NCBI RefSeq assembly: GCF_965204195.1
Contig: NZ_OZ241975.1
Span: forward strand, 1,674,001 to 1,738,000
Length of the DNA stretch: 64,000 nucleotides
Direction of reading: 5' to 3'
Source of the DNA: Poriferisodalis sp965204195
Lineage (GTDB): Bacteria > Actinomycetota > Acidimicrobiia > Acidimicrobiales > Poriferisodalaceae
A program made the translations under genes and the position numbers. The notes below the pieces were generated by a model that made no database searches, had not been told where the DNA came from, and saw only the letters and a list, made by a program, of their open reading frames with translations. This document shows positions 56,004 to 64,000 of the stretch, piece after piece (within the stretch, counting starts at the first letter, position 1; each line of letters opens with the position of its first letter).

Positions 56004-58526
56004 CTAGACGCGACTGCCGAGCGATTCGAGCGGGATGAGCTTGCGGTCGGTGGCGTTGTCGGTGGGCCGCAAGATGCGGCTGCGCACCTCGGGGGCACCG
56101 TCGGCGTTCTGGTAGCCGGTGAGACGCTGGCGAGTGCGGCGCCCGAGGGGCTCCGCGATATCCCGGAAGTCCTGCTCGGTCAGCCCCTGGCCATGCTGCG
56201 CTCCCGCAGCACGCGAGATGTTCTCATCCATGAGCGTTCCGCCCATGTCGTTGGCACCCGCCCGCAAGATCTGCTGGGCCCCGGGTGGGCCGATCTTCAC
56301 CCACGACACCTGGATGTTGTCGATGAGCCCCCGGTAGGCAATGCGCGGCACGGCGTGCATCAGCAGGGTCTCCCGGAAGGTCGGACCCCGACGGGCGCCC
56401 TTGCGCAGGTAGATCGGGCTGGCCATGTGCACGAACGGCAGGGGCACCCACTCGGTGAACCCGCCCGTGCGCTTCTGCAGCTCGCGGGTGGCCACGATGT
56501 GGTTCGCCCAGCTCTCCGGATGCTCGATCGATCCGAACATGATCGTGATGTTCGAGTGCAGGCCCACCGCGTGCGCCGCCTCATGGCATTCGAGCCACTC
56601 AGCGGTGTTGATCTTGTCGGGGCACAGCACTGCCCGCACCGAATCGTCGAGGATCTCTGCAGCAGTGCCCGGCAGCGACTTCAGCCCCGCCTCCTTGAGC
56701 CGCATGAGGTAGTCGACGAGCGACTCGCCGAGCCGCTTGGCCCCCTCGATGACCTCAAGGGCCGTGAACCCGTGCAGGTGCATGTCGGGCACCACATCGT
56801 GGATTGCCCGGCAGACGTCGATGTAGTAGTCGCCGTCGAAGCTGGGGTGGATGCCGCCCTGCAGGGTCACCTCGGTGGCGCCCAGCTCGGCGGCCTCGAT
56901 CACCCGTTCCTGGATGTCGGCCAGCGTCAGCATGTACGGCGTGCCCCGCAGGTTCAACGACAGGGGTCCCTTGGAGAAGCCGCAGAACTTGCACTTGAAC
57001 GTGCAGACGTTCGTGTAGTTGATGTTGCGGTTGTGCACCCAGGTCACGATGTCGCCCACTGCTTCGCGACGCAGCTCGTCGGCCACCTCGCCGATCGCGA
57101 CCACCTCGGGTCCGCGCGCGGAGAACAGGGTGACAATCTCTTCGTGCCCGACTTGCTGACCGGCCATCACCCCGTCGAGCACCTCGCGCACAGCCCCGCG
57201 GGCATGCGAGGGGCCGCCCATGATGTTCGTGGGCAGGTGACCGGCGCCGCCTGAGTACCACTGGGTGGAGTTCTCGTCGGCCACCAGCACGTCTGCGCCG
57301 GAGCCGGCGTTGAGGTTCTCCATGGTGCGTTCGGGCATCTGGCCGCCGGGGTCGTCACGGCCGAGGCCTTCGGCGTCGGAGCGGTCCATCACCGGGAACC
57401 GGTTCGTCTCGGCCAGCCAGCGCTCGGGCCGCAGCGCGAACTCTGGGTAGATGGTGAGCCGGGGAGCGAGCGTGAATTCGCGTGCTTCGGTGACCTCCCG
57501 CAGGCGATCGAGCGCCGGCCACGGGCGCTCGGGATTGACGTGGTCGGCGGTGATCGGTGAGACGCCGCCCCAGTCGTCGATGCCGACGTCGAGCAGCCCG
57601 CCGAAGTCGTCGGAGAGATTGGGCGGGGCCTGCAGGTGGATGTCGGCGGGCAGGATCAGCCGTGCCAGCGCGATGGCCTGCGCGTACTCGTCGGGCGGGC
57701 AGGCGGGCATGTTGTGCATCGATGTGCCCGCCTTGGGCAGGAAGTTCTGCACGATCACTTCCTGGATGTGGCCCCAGCGGGCGTGGCTCGCCGCGATGGC
57801 CTCCAGCGCCGCCAGCCGGTCGGCGAGCGACTCGCCGATGCCCACGAGGATCCCGGTGGTGTACGGAATGGCCCCCTCGCCGGCGGCTTCGAGCGTGGCA
57901 AGCCGCCGAGCCGGCTCCTTGTCGGGCGATCCCCGGTGGCAGTCGAGGTGGGGGTTCAGCGACTCCAGCATCATCCCCTGGCTGGGCGACACCTCGCGCA
58001 GCACCGCCAGCTCGTTCGCGGTCATGGCACCTAGGTTGGCATGGGGGAGCAGCCCGGTCTCGTCGCGCACGAGGCGGCACATCTCGACCAGGTAGTGGAC
58101 GGTAGAGTCCCAGCCGTGCTCGGCAAGCCAGTCCGCCGCTGCGGGGTAGCGCAGCTCGGGGCGCTCGCCGAGGGTGAACAGCGCCTCGTGGCAGCCCGCC
58201 CGGGCGCCGCTGGCGGCGATCTCCAGCACCTGCTCGGGCGTCAGGTACGGCGTGTCGAGTCGCGCCGGGGGCTGAGCGAACGTGCAGTAGCCGCACTTGT
58301 CGCGGCACAGCATGGTGAGCGGGATAAACACCTTCGGGCTGTAGGTCACCCGTGTGCCGAATGCCTGGTCGCGCACGGCTGCTGCCCGCTCGGCAAGCTC
58401 AGTGAGCGGCAGCGCTGCGAGTGCCAGCGACGCCGCCGAGGGCTGCGGGGCTACGGCAGCGCCATTGGATGAAGCGCCGTTGGCTGCCGGATCGTCCACG
58501 CTGTGCGACGGTTCGATGATGGTCAC
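56004..58526 (-). CDS. fbiC: FO synthase FbiC (fused CofG-CofH radical SAM enzyme)
   Basis: The 840-residue protein is a fusion of two radical SAM enzymes. The CofG half has MLCRDKCGYCTF with Cys 74, 78 and 81; the CofH half has the C-x3-C-x2-C motif in CTFKCKFCGF near residue 507, then EVTLQGGIHPSFDGDYY. Together they build FO, the deazaflavin core of coenzyme F420, from tyrosine and a ribityl-uracil precursor. The start is GTG 58526, preceded by GGAGGGG, and overlaps the stop of the HxlR gene upstream. The first 60 residues are low-complexity (VTIIEPSHSV ...). The fused form is typical of actinobacteria. An LLM-class oxidoreductase at the left edge might be an F420 user. Confidence 0.97.
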   Translation of the reverse strand: MTIIEPSHSVDDPAANGASSNGAAVAPQPSAASLALAALPLTELAERAAAVRDQAFGTRVTYSPKVFIPLTMLCRDKCGYCTFAQPPARLDTPYLTPEQVLEIAASGARAGCHEALFTLGERPELRYPAAADWLAEHGWDSTVHYLVEMCRLVRDETGLLPHANLGAMTANELAVLREVSPSQGMMLESLNPHLDCHRGSPDKEPARRLATLEAAGEGAIPYTTGILVGIGESLADRLAALEAIAASHARWGHIQEVIVQNFLPKAGTSMHNMPACPPDEYAQAIALARLILPADIHLQAPPNLSDDFGGLLDVGIDDWGGVSPITADHVNPERPWPALDRLREVTEAREFTLAPRLTIYPEFALRPERWLAETNRFPVMDRSDAEGLGRDDPGGQMPERTMENLNAGSGADVLVADENSTQWYSGGAGHLPTNIMGGPSHARGAVREVLDGVMAGQQVGHEEIVTLFSARGPEVVAIGEVADELRREAVGDIVTWVHNRNINYTNVCTFKCKFCGFSKGPLSLNLRGTPYMLTLADIQERVIEAAELGATEVTLQGGIHPSFDGDYYIDVCRAIHDVVPDMHLHGFTALEVIEGAKRLGESLVDYLMRLKEAGLKSLPGTAAEILDDSVRAVLCPDKINTAEWLECHEAAHAVGLHSNITIMFGSIEHPESWANHIVATRELQKRTGGFTEWVPLPFVHMASPIYLRKGARRGPTFRETLLMHAVPRIAYRGLIDNIQVSWVKIGPPGAQQILRAGANDMGGTLMDENISRAAGAQHGQGLTEQDFRDIAEPLGRRTRQRLTGYQNADGAPEVRSRILRPTDNATDRKLIPLESLGSRV

Positions 58527-59089
58527 AGGGCCCCTCCGTTCGTGGGCTGCTGTTGAAAGGCTGTGGCGGTGGCGGCAGCGGCGACCTCGTGGCCGCTCAG
58601 TCCCTCCCTGGGCGCTTGGTCGCGAAGCGACGTGTCGCTGCGGCTGGACCGGCTGCGGATGCGAGTGGGGCTGACCGGCTCGTCGCAGGCGGGGCACCGG
58701 GTAGCGATCTCCAGCGGTGTCCCGCAGTCGGCGTGCACCAGCACGGTGGGCGCATCGCCGTCGTGGCACCAGCGGTCGCCCCAGGCCATCAGCGCGAGCA
58801 GGCTGTTCGACAGGTCGAGGCCCTTGGCAGTCAGGACGTAGTCGTACCGGACCGGTCGGTGCTGGTAGGGCTCCTTGGCGACAACGCCTGCGTCGACGAG
58901 ACGGCCGAGCCGGTCGGCCAGCATGTTGCGAGCGATGCCGAGGTCGTGCTGCATGGCGCTGAAGCGGCGCACCCCGCGGAACAGATCACGCAGGATGAGC
59001 AGCGTCCAGCGGTCGCCCACGATGTCGAGGGTTGCCTGGATGGAACAGCTCGGCTGGCCCGTTGTGGCGGTCTTCACGGCCGCGCACAC
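58523..59089 (-). CDS. HxlR-family transcriptional regulator, coupled to fbiC
   Basis: The 188-residue protein holds an HxlR winged helix: SCSIQATLDIVGDRWTLLIL, then FRGVRRFSAMQHDLGIARNM, ADRLGRLVDAGVV and YVLTAKGLDL. The last part has HADCGTPLEIATRCPACDEPV, a cysteine cluster that may bind a metal, and a polar tail not found in minimal HxlR proteins. Its stop (58523-58525) overlaps the fbiC start, so the regulator and FO synthase are co-translated. GTG 59089 is the assumed start; a second GTG 12 bases on is also possible. Its target is unknown but F420 biosynthesis regulation is likely from the context. Confidence 0.88.
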   Translation of the reverse strand: MCAAVKTATTGQPSCSIQATLDIVGDRWTLLILRDLFRGVRRFSAMQHDLGIARNMLADRLGRLVDAGVVAKEPYQHRPVRYDYVLTAKGLDLSNSLLALMAWGDRWCHDGDAPTVLVHADCGTPLEIATRCPACDEPVSPTRIRSRSSRSDTSLRDQAPREGLSGHEVAAAATATAFQQQPTNGGAL

Positions 59090-59134
59090 TACGGCAGTCA
59101 GTTTCGGTTTGCAACCGACCCGCCCAGCGAAATC

Positions 59135-60268
59135 TCAGGCGAGCGAATCAGCCTTCGTCTGCAGCGATACCAGCAGCTCGTCGAAGCTCTTCGTGAAAGC
59201 GGCGACGCCTTGCGCCTCGAGCGTGTCGGCGACGCCGTCGAGGTCGATGCCGTGCTCCTGAACGGCATCGAGCACGTAGCTGGCCGCGGACTGGTCGGCA
59301 TCGACGGTGCGACGCAGCTTGCCGTGATCGCAGAAGGCCGCCAGGGTGTCGTCAGGCATGGTGTTGACGGTGTGCGGGCCGATGAGCTCGTCGACATACA
59401 GCGTGTCGGGATAGGCCGGGTTCTTCGTGCTGGTCGATGCCCACAGCGGACGCTGCACCTGGGCCCCGAGCGCAGCGAGCCGCTCCCAGCGGGGCCCGCT
59501 GAAGATCTCGCCGAAGCGACCGTAGGCGGCTTGGGCCTGCGCCACGGCGGTGCGCCCCCGCAGGCCCAGCGCGCTGGGAGTGCCCACAGCGTCGAGCCGG
59601 CGATCGACCTCGGTGTCGGTGCGGCTCACGAAGAACGAGGCCACGCTGGCCACACCCGACAGGTCCGCGACGCCGGAGGCGACTCGATCCTCGAGCCCGC
59701 TCAGGTAGGCCTCGGCCACCTGCTCGTAGCGAGCTACCGAGAAGATGAGCGTCACGTTGATACTGCGGCCCTCGGCGATCATCTGGCGAATGGCGCCGAG
59801 ACCCTCGAGGGTGCCGGGGATCTTCACCATCAGGTTCGGTCGTGCGATGGTCTCGTGCAGCTCTCGGGCAGCCTTGGTGGTGGCCGTCTCGTCGTGCGCA
59901 AGCGATGGGTCCACCTCGACCGACACGAACCCGTCGGCGCCGCCCGACGTCTCGTGGACCCCTTCGAGCGCCCCCAGGGCGCCCCGGATGTCGCTGGTGA
60001 CCAGTTGCCAGTAGGCGTCGTCAACCGAAGTGCCGCCGCACACGAGGTCGCCGAACTGCTCGTCGTAGTCGGGCGACGATTCGATGGCCTTCTGGAAGAT
60101 TGACGGGTTCGACGTGAGGCCGCGGATGCCTTGTTCGACCCAGGCGTCCAGCTCGCCACCGGTGATCCAGCCCCGGCGAAGATTGTCGAGCCACGGGCTC
60201 TGCCCGCACTGGGAATACAGCCCTTGTAAGCGCCCGTTCGTAGTGCTGCCGTTGCCACCGTCGGTCAT
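59135..60268 (-). CDS. tal: Transaldolase
   Basis: The 377-residue protein begins NGSTTNGRLQGLYSQCGQSP and has GGELDAWVEQGIRGLTSNPSIF, VSVEVDPSLAHDE, and NLMVKIPGTLEGL with the Schiff-base lysine in MVKIPGT, then SINVTLIFSVARYEQ and WASTSTKNPAYPDTLYV. This is the longer actinobacterial transaldolase form of the pentose phosphate pathway. It lies directly downstream (same strand) of the transketolase gene with 114 bases between them, so the two probably work together. ATG 60268 is the start. Between tkt and tal lies a duplicated tkt tail. Confidence 0.95.
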   Translation of the reverse strand: MTDGGNGSTTNGRLQGLYSQCGQSPWLDNLRRGWITGGELDAWVEQGIRGLTSNPSIFQKAIESSPDYDEQFGDLVCGGTSVDDAYWQLVTSDIRGALGALEGVHETSGGADGFVSVEVDPSLAHDETATTKAARELHETIARPNLMVKIPGTLEGLGAIRQMIAEGRSINVTLIFSVARYEQVAEAYLSGLEDRVASGVADLSGVASVASFFVSRTDTEVDRRLDAVGTPSALGLRGRTAVAQAQAAYGRFGEIFSGPRWERLAALGAQVQRPLWASTSTKNPAYPDTLYVDELIGPHTVNTMPDDTLAAFCDHGKLRRTVDADQSAASYVLDAVQEHGIDLDGVADTLEAQGVAAFTKSFDELLVSLQTKADSLA

Positions 60269-60301
60269 GGAAGCCTTCCTGTGCGCGTCCCTGCTCAGGT
60301 T

Positions 60302-60332
60302 CTACAGCAGCGCGCGGGCTGCGTCGGCGATG
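60302..60332 (+). repeat. 31-bp duplicate of the transketolase 3' end
   Basis: ctacagcagcgcgcgggctg and the following bases to gcgatg at 60302-60332 match 60383-60413, the end of tkt with its stop codon, with one change in 31 bases. The copies lie 81 bases apart in direct orientation, so a fragment of tkt was copied or left behind between tkt and tal. Confidence 0.9.
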
Positions 60333-60382
60333 CAGTGTCAGCTTGCCGGCCATCGCGTGGCGGTGGTGCCGTGAGCACGGGC

Positions 60383-62332
60383 CTACAGCAGTGCGCGGGC
60401 TGCGTCGGCGATGGCCGGTGCGGTGAAACCGAAATGGTCCATGAGGTGGTCACCCGGCGCGCTCGCGCCGAACCGGTTCATCGTGACGGTGGCATCTGCG
60501 TAGCGGTCCCAGCCCATCGCCGAGCCCGCCTCGACGCCCAGCACGGGCACCCCCGGGGGGAATACCGCGGCTCGATACTCAGCGTCTTGGGACTCGAAGA
60601 GATCCCAGCTCGGCATCGACACCACCGAGCTGGCGATGCCGTCCGCGGCGAGCAGCGCGGCCGCAGCTGTGCAGCACTGCACCTCGCTGCCGGTGCCCGC
60701 CAGGATCACCGCTGGCGCTGGTGTGTCGATCAGCACGTAGGCGCCCGAGGCGACCTGCGATGGGCGGTCGGTGCCGTCGAGCACTGGGACGTTCTGGCGT
60801 GTCAGCACCAGCGCGGTAGGGCCGTCTCGCTCGACTGCGATCTGCCACGCCTGAGACGTTTCGTTGGCGTCGGCCGGCCTGATCACGCACAGGCCCGGGA
60901 TAGCGCGCAGCGATGCGACGTGCTCAACCGGCTGGTGCGTGGGCCCGTCCTCGCCCACGCCGATCGAGTCATGCGTCCAAACGAAAACGGTCTTGGCACC
61001 GCTCAGGGCCGCCAGCCGTACAGCGGGCCGCATGTAGTCGCTGAAGACCAGGAACGTGCCGACCACCGGCAGCACGCCGCCGTGCAACGCCATGCCGTTG
61101 GCGACCGCGCCCATGGCGTGCTCGCGGACACCGAAGTAGAGCTTGCGCCCGCTCGGATTGGCGGCCGACAGCACCTCGGCGGTCACGTTGGTGCCGGTGT
61201 TGCCGGTGAGGTCGGCGCCGCCGCTGATGAGGGCGGGCACGGTGTCGAGCGATGCGTCGAGCACGCGATTGGCGGCGACCCGGGTGGCCATCTGGGTACC
61301 GGCCTCGAAGGTCGGAAGATCGGACAGTTCGCCGTTCACTGCGCCGGCCGACCAGAGCGCTTCGAGCCAGCCGCGATCGTGGCCGCTGGCCGCGAGCCGA
61401 GCCTCCCATTCGACGCGCTCGGTTGCGCCATGTGCGCCGGCTGACCTGTAGGCCTGCACCACGTCGTCGTCGACTACGAACGTCGCTTCGGGGTCCATGC
61501 CCATGGCCCGCTTGGCTGCAGCGATCTCCTCGGCGTCGGTGATCGCGCCATGCGCTGCCGACGTGTCGGCCGCCGAGGGCATCGGGTAGCCGATGTGGCT
61601 GCGGACGATGATCATCGAGGGACGATCGCTGACCAGCGTGGCCTCGCGGATCGCGCGCTCGAGAGCGTCGGTGTCTTCGGCGGCCTCGCCGAGGTCGGCA
61701 ACGTGCCAGCCGTACGCCTCGAAGCGACGAGCGGCGTCGTCGCTGAGCGCCAGGTCGGTGCTGCCGTCGATCGTGATGTGGTTGTCGTCGTACACGGCAA
61801 CCAGGCGGCCGAGCTGCTGGTGGCCGGCGAGCGACGCCGCCTCGTGGCTGATGCCCTCCATCAGATCGCCGTCGCTGACGATCACGAACGTGCGATGGTC
61901 CACCAAGTCCGCACCCAGGCGGGAGCGCAGGCCGCGCTCGGCCATCGCCATGCCGACGGCGTTGGCAAAGCCCTGCCCCAATGGGCCGGTGGTGACCTCC
62001 ACTCCTGGCGTGAGGCCGTATTCGGGGTGGCCGGGCGTGATCGATCCGAGCTGGCGGAAGTCTCGGATGTCGTCGAGCGTGACGCCGTAGCCCACTAGGT
62101 GCGCCATGGCGTAGACGAGCATCGAGGCGTGGCCGGCCGACAGGATGAACCGGTCGCGGTCGAGCCAATCTGGCGCTGCGGCGTCGTAGCGCAGGATGCG
62201 GGTGAACAGCACATGCGCTAGGGGCGCCAGTGCCATCGCCGTGCCGGTGTGGCCGCTGTTGGCCCGCATCACGGCGTCCATCGCCAGCGCCCGGATGGTG
62301 TTGATCTGCCGGGCTTCGAGAGTGGTGTTCAT
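60383..62332 (-). CDS. tkt: Transketolase
   Basis: ATG 62332 gives 649 residues. The thiamine-diphosphate site is clear: DAVMRANSGHTGTAMALAPL near the start, TGPLGQGFANAVGMAMAER, and VIVSDGDLMEGISHEAASLAG (GDG-x-N type region), followed by YDDNHITIDGST. The second half has FGVREHAMGAVANGMALHGG and WTHDSIGVGEDGPTHQPVEH, typical of transketolase. It moves two-carbon units between sugar phosphates. It is upstream of tal on the minus strand. A second ATG upstream (62356) is possible and would overlap the FIST gene stop. The first residues MNTTLEARQINTIRALAMD match the family start. Confidence 0.96.
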   Translation of the reverse strand: MNTTLEARQINTIRALAMDAVMRANSGHTGTAMALAPLAHVLFTRILRYDAAAPDWLDRDRFILSAGHASMLVYAMAHLVGYGVTLDDIRDFRQLGSITPGHPEYGLTPGVEVTTGPLGQGFANAVGMAMAERGLRSRLGADLVDHRTFVIVSDGDLMEGISHEAASLAGHQQLGRLVAVYDDNHITIDGSTDLALSDDAARRFEAYGWHVADLGEAAEDTDALERAIREATLVSDRPSMIIVRSHIGYPMPSAADTSAAHGAITDAEEIAAAKRAMGMDPEATFVVDDDVVQAYRSAGAHGATERVEWEARLAASGHDRGWLEALWSAGAVNGELSDLPTFEAGTQMATRVAANRVLDASLDTVPALISGGADLTGNTGTNVTAEVLSAANPSGRKLYFGVREHAMGAVANGMALHGGVLPVVGTFLVFSDYMRPAVRLAALSGAKTVFVWTHDSIGVGEDGPTHQPVEHVASLRAIPGLCVIRPADANETSQAWQIAVERDGPTALVLTRQNVPVLDGTDRPSQVASGAYVLIDTPAPAVILAGTGSEVQCCTAAAALLAADGIASSVVSMPSWDLFESQDAEYRAAVFPPGVPVLGVEAGSAMGWDRYADATVTMNRFGASAPGDHLMDHFGFTAPAIADAARALL

Positions 62333-62345
62333 GTCGCTCGGCTCA

Positions 62346-63518
62346 TCATTGCCCATCGGCGTCAGAGAACAGCGCCATCGAGGCGGTGAAACCGTGCACG
62401 TACGAGCGCGCTCCGACCGGGCCGATTTCGCCAGCGCAGAACATGCCGGCCACCTCGGCCGACGTCTGGTCCACGAGCGCCGACGCGTCGTGATGGGGAG
62501 CGTCGAACAGGTGGGTGCCCCGGCCGTTGCACGTGAACAGCAGGGCGCCCTCGGTCTGCAGCGAGTGCGCGAGCGCGGCGCGCAGGTCTTCGTCGGCGGT
62601 TTCGGCGTCGCGCACATGAAACTGCACGGTCGCGCCGATCGGCGCCTCGTCGCCGATGGCAATGGCGCCGCTGTCACGGTCTGCGCCGAGCACGCCGCGG
62701 ATCAGGAAATCGCCGCGCTCGAAGTCGATCTTGCGCTCGTCGGTCACCCGGCCGACATGCAGCCCCCGCTGCACCAGGCGCTGGTCAGCGGGGTCGAGCT
62801 TGGAGAACACCTGCTGCAGCCGCTCAAACGGCGGCATGCCCCCGAGCGACTTCACCACGTTGCCCTCGGCCTCGGTGATGATGTAGGGCTGGCCGATGGG
62901 TCGGCATCCCTGCGAGACCAGGTGTGTCACGGTGGCGCTGCCACCCACGATCAGGGCCGCAGCGCCGTCGCGGTGCACGCCGCCGTCCACGACGATGCGG
63001 TTGCCGCCCGGCATGGGTGCCCCAGACGACAGCCCGCCCAACACGCTCACGTCGGGCCAGCGCTCGGCCCAGTGCCCGAGGGCGGCATCGACGGGGTAGG
63101 AGTACGGATCGGCCAGCACGATCATCGAGAGATCGCCGGCGGCGTGTACTTCGTCGAGCGCGGCCGCGAGCGCCTCGTCGTCGGCAGCCGGATCGGGCAC
63201 CCCGCCCAGCCGGACAGCGCGCGCCCGCGGCGCGTTGCCGCCGCCCAGGCTTCCCACCCACAGCACCGCGGCGGTTTCTTCCTCGATCTCACGCTCGCCC
63301 GCAGCCACCGAGACCGCCGTGGTGCCGATGAATGCACCGGGGTTGAGCAGCTCGAGCACTGCCGCTGCGATCTCGTCGGTGTTGCCCATGTGCTCGCCCG
63401 AGGTGAACAGCACGGCGACATCGGGTTGGACTCCCAGCGTCTCGAGCACCCGTCCCACGATCTCGCCGGTAGCGATGCCGGGATCGGCGTGCTGGGACAG
63501 TCCGACGGTGAACGGCAT
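62346..63518 (-). CDS. FIST N/FIST C domain sensory protein
   Basis: The 390-residue protein has the N-terminal FIST domain (DVAVLFTSGEHMGNTDEIAAAV, GAFIGTTAVSVAAGERE) and the C-terminal FIST domain (GRGTHLFDAPHHDASALVD, AGMFCAGEIGPVGARSYVHGFT). FIST domains are thought to bind small ligands such as amino acids and occur as stand-alone proteins or with signalling domains; here none is attached. It is cytoplasmic with no signal peptide. It lies upstream of tkt on the same strand (13 bases between its stop and the tkt start). Confidence 0.9.
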   Translation of the reverse strand: MPFTVGLSQHADPGIATGEIVGRVLETLGVQPDVAVLFTSGEHMGNTDEIAAAVLELLNPGAFIGTTAVSVAAGEREIEEETAAVLWVGSLGGGNAPRARAVRLGGVPDPAADDEALAAALDEVHAAGDLSMIVLADPYSYPVDAALGHWAERWPDVSVLGGLSSGAPMPGGNRIVVDGGVHRDGAAALIVGGSATVTHLVSQGCRPIGQPYIITEAEGNVVKSLGGMPPFERLQQVFSKLDPADQRLVQRGLHVGRVTDERKIDFERGDFLIRGVLGADRDSGAIAIGDEAPIGATVQFHVRDAETADEDLRAALAHSLQTEGALLFTCNGRGTHLFDAPHHDASALVDQTSAEVAGMFCAGEIGPVGARSYVHGFTASMALFSDADGQ

Positions 63519-63533
63519 GCGTGCCTGGCCCGC

Positions 63534-63980
63534 CTAGCCGTCCTGCTGCGCGGGCGTGCCGGTCCAGCCGCCCGTGGCCGGCTCTGCAGCCGGCGGCGCA
63601 GGCTCGTCGGCGGGCGGGTTCATGGTGAGGGGAACGATCAGCACGTCGCCCTGGTCGACGCGGCAGTGGGCCTCGATCGTCGACGGTTCATCGAAGGTCA
63701 GCTCGGCTTGGACGAGGTTGTAGCCGAACTTCCCGGGCTCGACGCTGAGCGGCTGCACATTGCGCGCCACCTGCTCATCGCCGCGCATGAATCTCACTTC
63801 CAGCGCCGCCAATCCGGTGTGCGAGGCGGGACAGCGCACGAGCACGAGCATGTGCGGCGTGATCGTCACCGGGAACGGTCCCGGGGCCGCCGTCGAGAAG
63901 TGAACGCCGCCCAGATCGATGCGGGCCGCGCCGCCCGCGGCCTGGCGCATGTCGAAGTGCTCGATGAACAGAGCGGACAT
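63534..63980 (-). CDS. Small uncharacterised protein (possibly DUF6941-like beta-sandwich)
   Basis: ATG 63980 (alternative ATG 63989) gives 148 residues with MSALFIEHFDMRQAAGGAAR, HMLVLVRCPASHTGLAALEV, and LSVEPGKFGYNLVQAELTF, then an acidic Pro-rich tail (NPPADEPAPPAAEPATGG). The alternating strands resemble a C2-like or DUF6941-type fold that reports ligand state, but the match is from memory and weak. It is the first minus-strand gene before the FIST gene, spaced 15 bases, and may be part of the same unit. Function unknown. Confidence 0.6.
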   Translation of the reverse strand: MSALFIEHFDMRQAAGGAARIDLGGVHFSTAAPGPFPVTITPHMLVLVRCPASHTGLAALEVRFMRGDEQVARNVQPLSVEPGKFGYNLVQAELTFDEPSTIEAHCRVDQGDVLIVPLTMNPPADEPAPPAAEPATGGWTGTPAQQDG

Positions 63981-64000
63981 GATCTGCACGCTGTGGATCG

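Overview
The window is high-GC DNA with many GTG starts and tightly overlapping genes (GTGA and ATGA stop/start junctions). It carries an actinobacterial gene set: a CofG-CofH fusion FO synthase (FbiC, coenzyme F420 pathway), a DUF3151 protein, an AtuA/DUF1446 protein, a CYP153-type P450 and many acyl-CoA and FAD enzymes. This combination fits an actinobacterium, most likely of the class Acidimicrobiia. That placement is an inference from gene content; no rRNA or tRNA gene was recognised.

Layout. (1) 1-22 kb is catabolic and housekeeping. A minus-strand group holds an acyl-CoA dehydrogenase, a CYP153-like P450 and a luciferase-like flavin enzyme cut by the left edge. It is followed by an M20 peptidase, a lipoprotein, a D-aminoacylase-type amidohydrolase, a cyclophilin, an enoyl-CoA hydratase, a CPA2-type antiporter, an inositol-monophosphatase-family phosphatase, an AI-2E-type permease, a DUF4031 protein, an alpha/beta hydrolase, an AtuA protein, an AlkA-like glycosylase, an FAH-family enzyme, a degenerate GGDEF protein, a gamma-glutamyltransferase, an FAD-linked oxidase, a glycerophosphodiesterase and a SirB1-type protein. 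(2) 22.5-33.3 kb is an accessory (defence) island. It holds a three-gene overlapping operon (C5-cytosine methyltransferase with an endonuclease-III-like Fe-S remnant at its N-terminus, a GHKL/HSP90-like ATPase, and a 383-aa partner), a two-TM protein of unknown function, a complete MmeI-family type IIL restriction-modification enzyme, a HicB-like remnant, a nucleotidyltransferase-HEPN-like protein and an IS3 OrfA pseudogene. (3) 33.4-44.3 kb is a single 3634-aa secreted protein built from fibronectin III, Calx-beta-like and cadherin-like beta-sandwich modules, with internal DNA duplications. (4) 44.4-64 kb returns to core metabolism: a histidine phosphatase, a pyruvate kinase with a potassium-independent signature, DUF3151, MobA, RNase D, a complete glycolate oxidase operon (glcDEF), a CcdA-like plus TlpA-like pair, an HxlR regulator overlapping fbiC, transaldolase, transketolase, a FIST-domain protein and a small unknown protein.

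How it fits together. The methyltransferase-GHKL-partner operon is the best candidate for an unusual system. It resembles GHKL/MutL-like ATPase-associated modification systems, but its DNA glycosylase domain appears reduced to helix 1 and the Fe-S loop. The MmeI-like enzyme beside it is a self-contained second modification system. Smaller curiosities are a 30-bp triplication that carries the glcF start codon, duplicated gene tails just downstream of tkt and fbiC, and a 21-bp palindrome before a small acidic protein. No gene-free stretch exceeds 300 bases.
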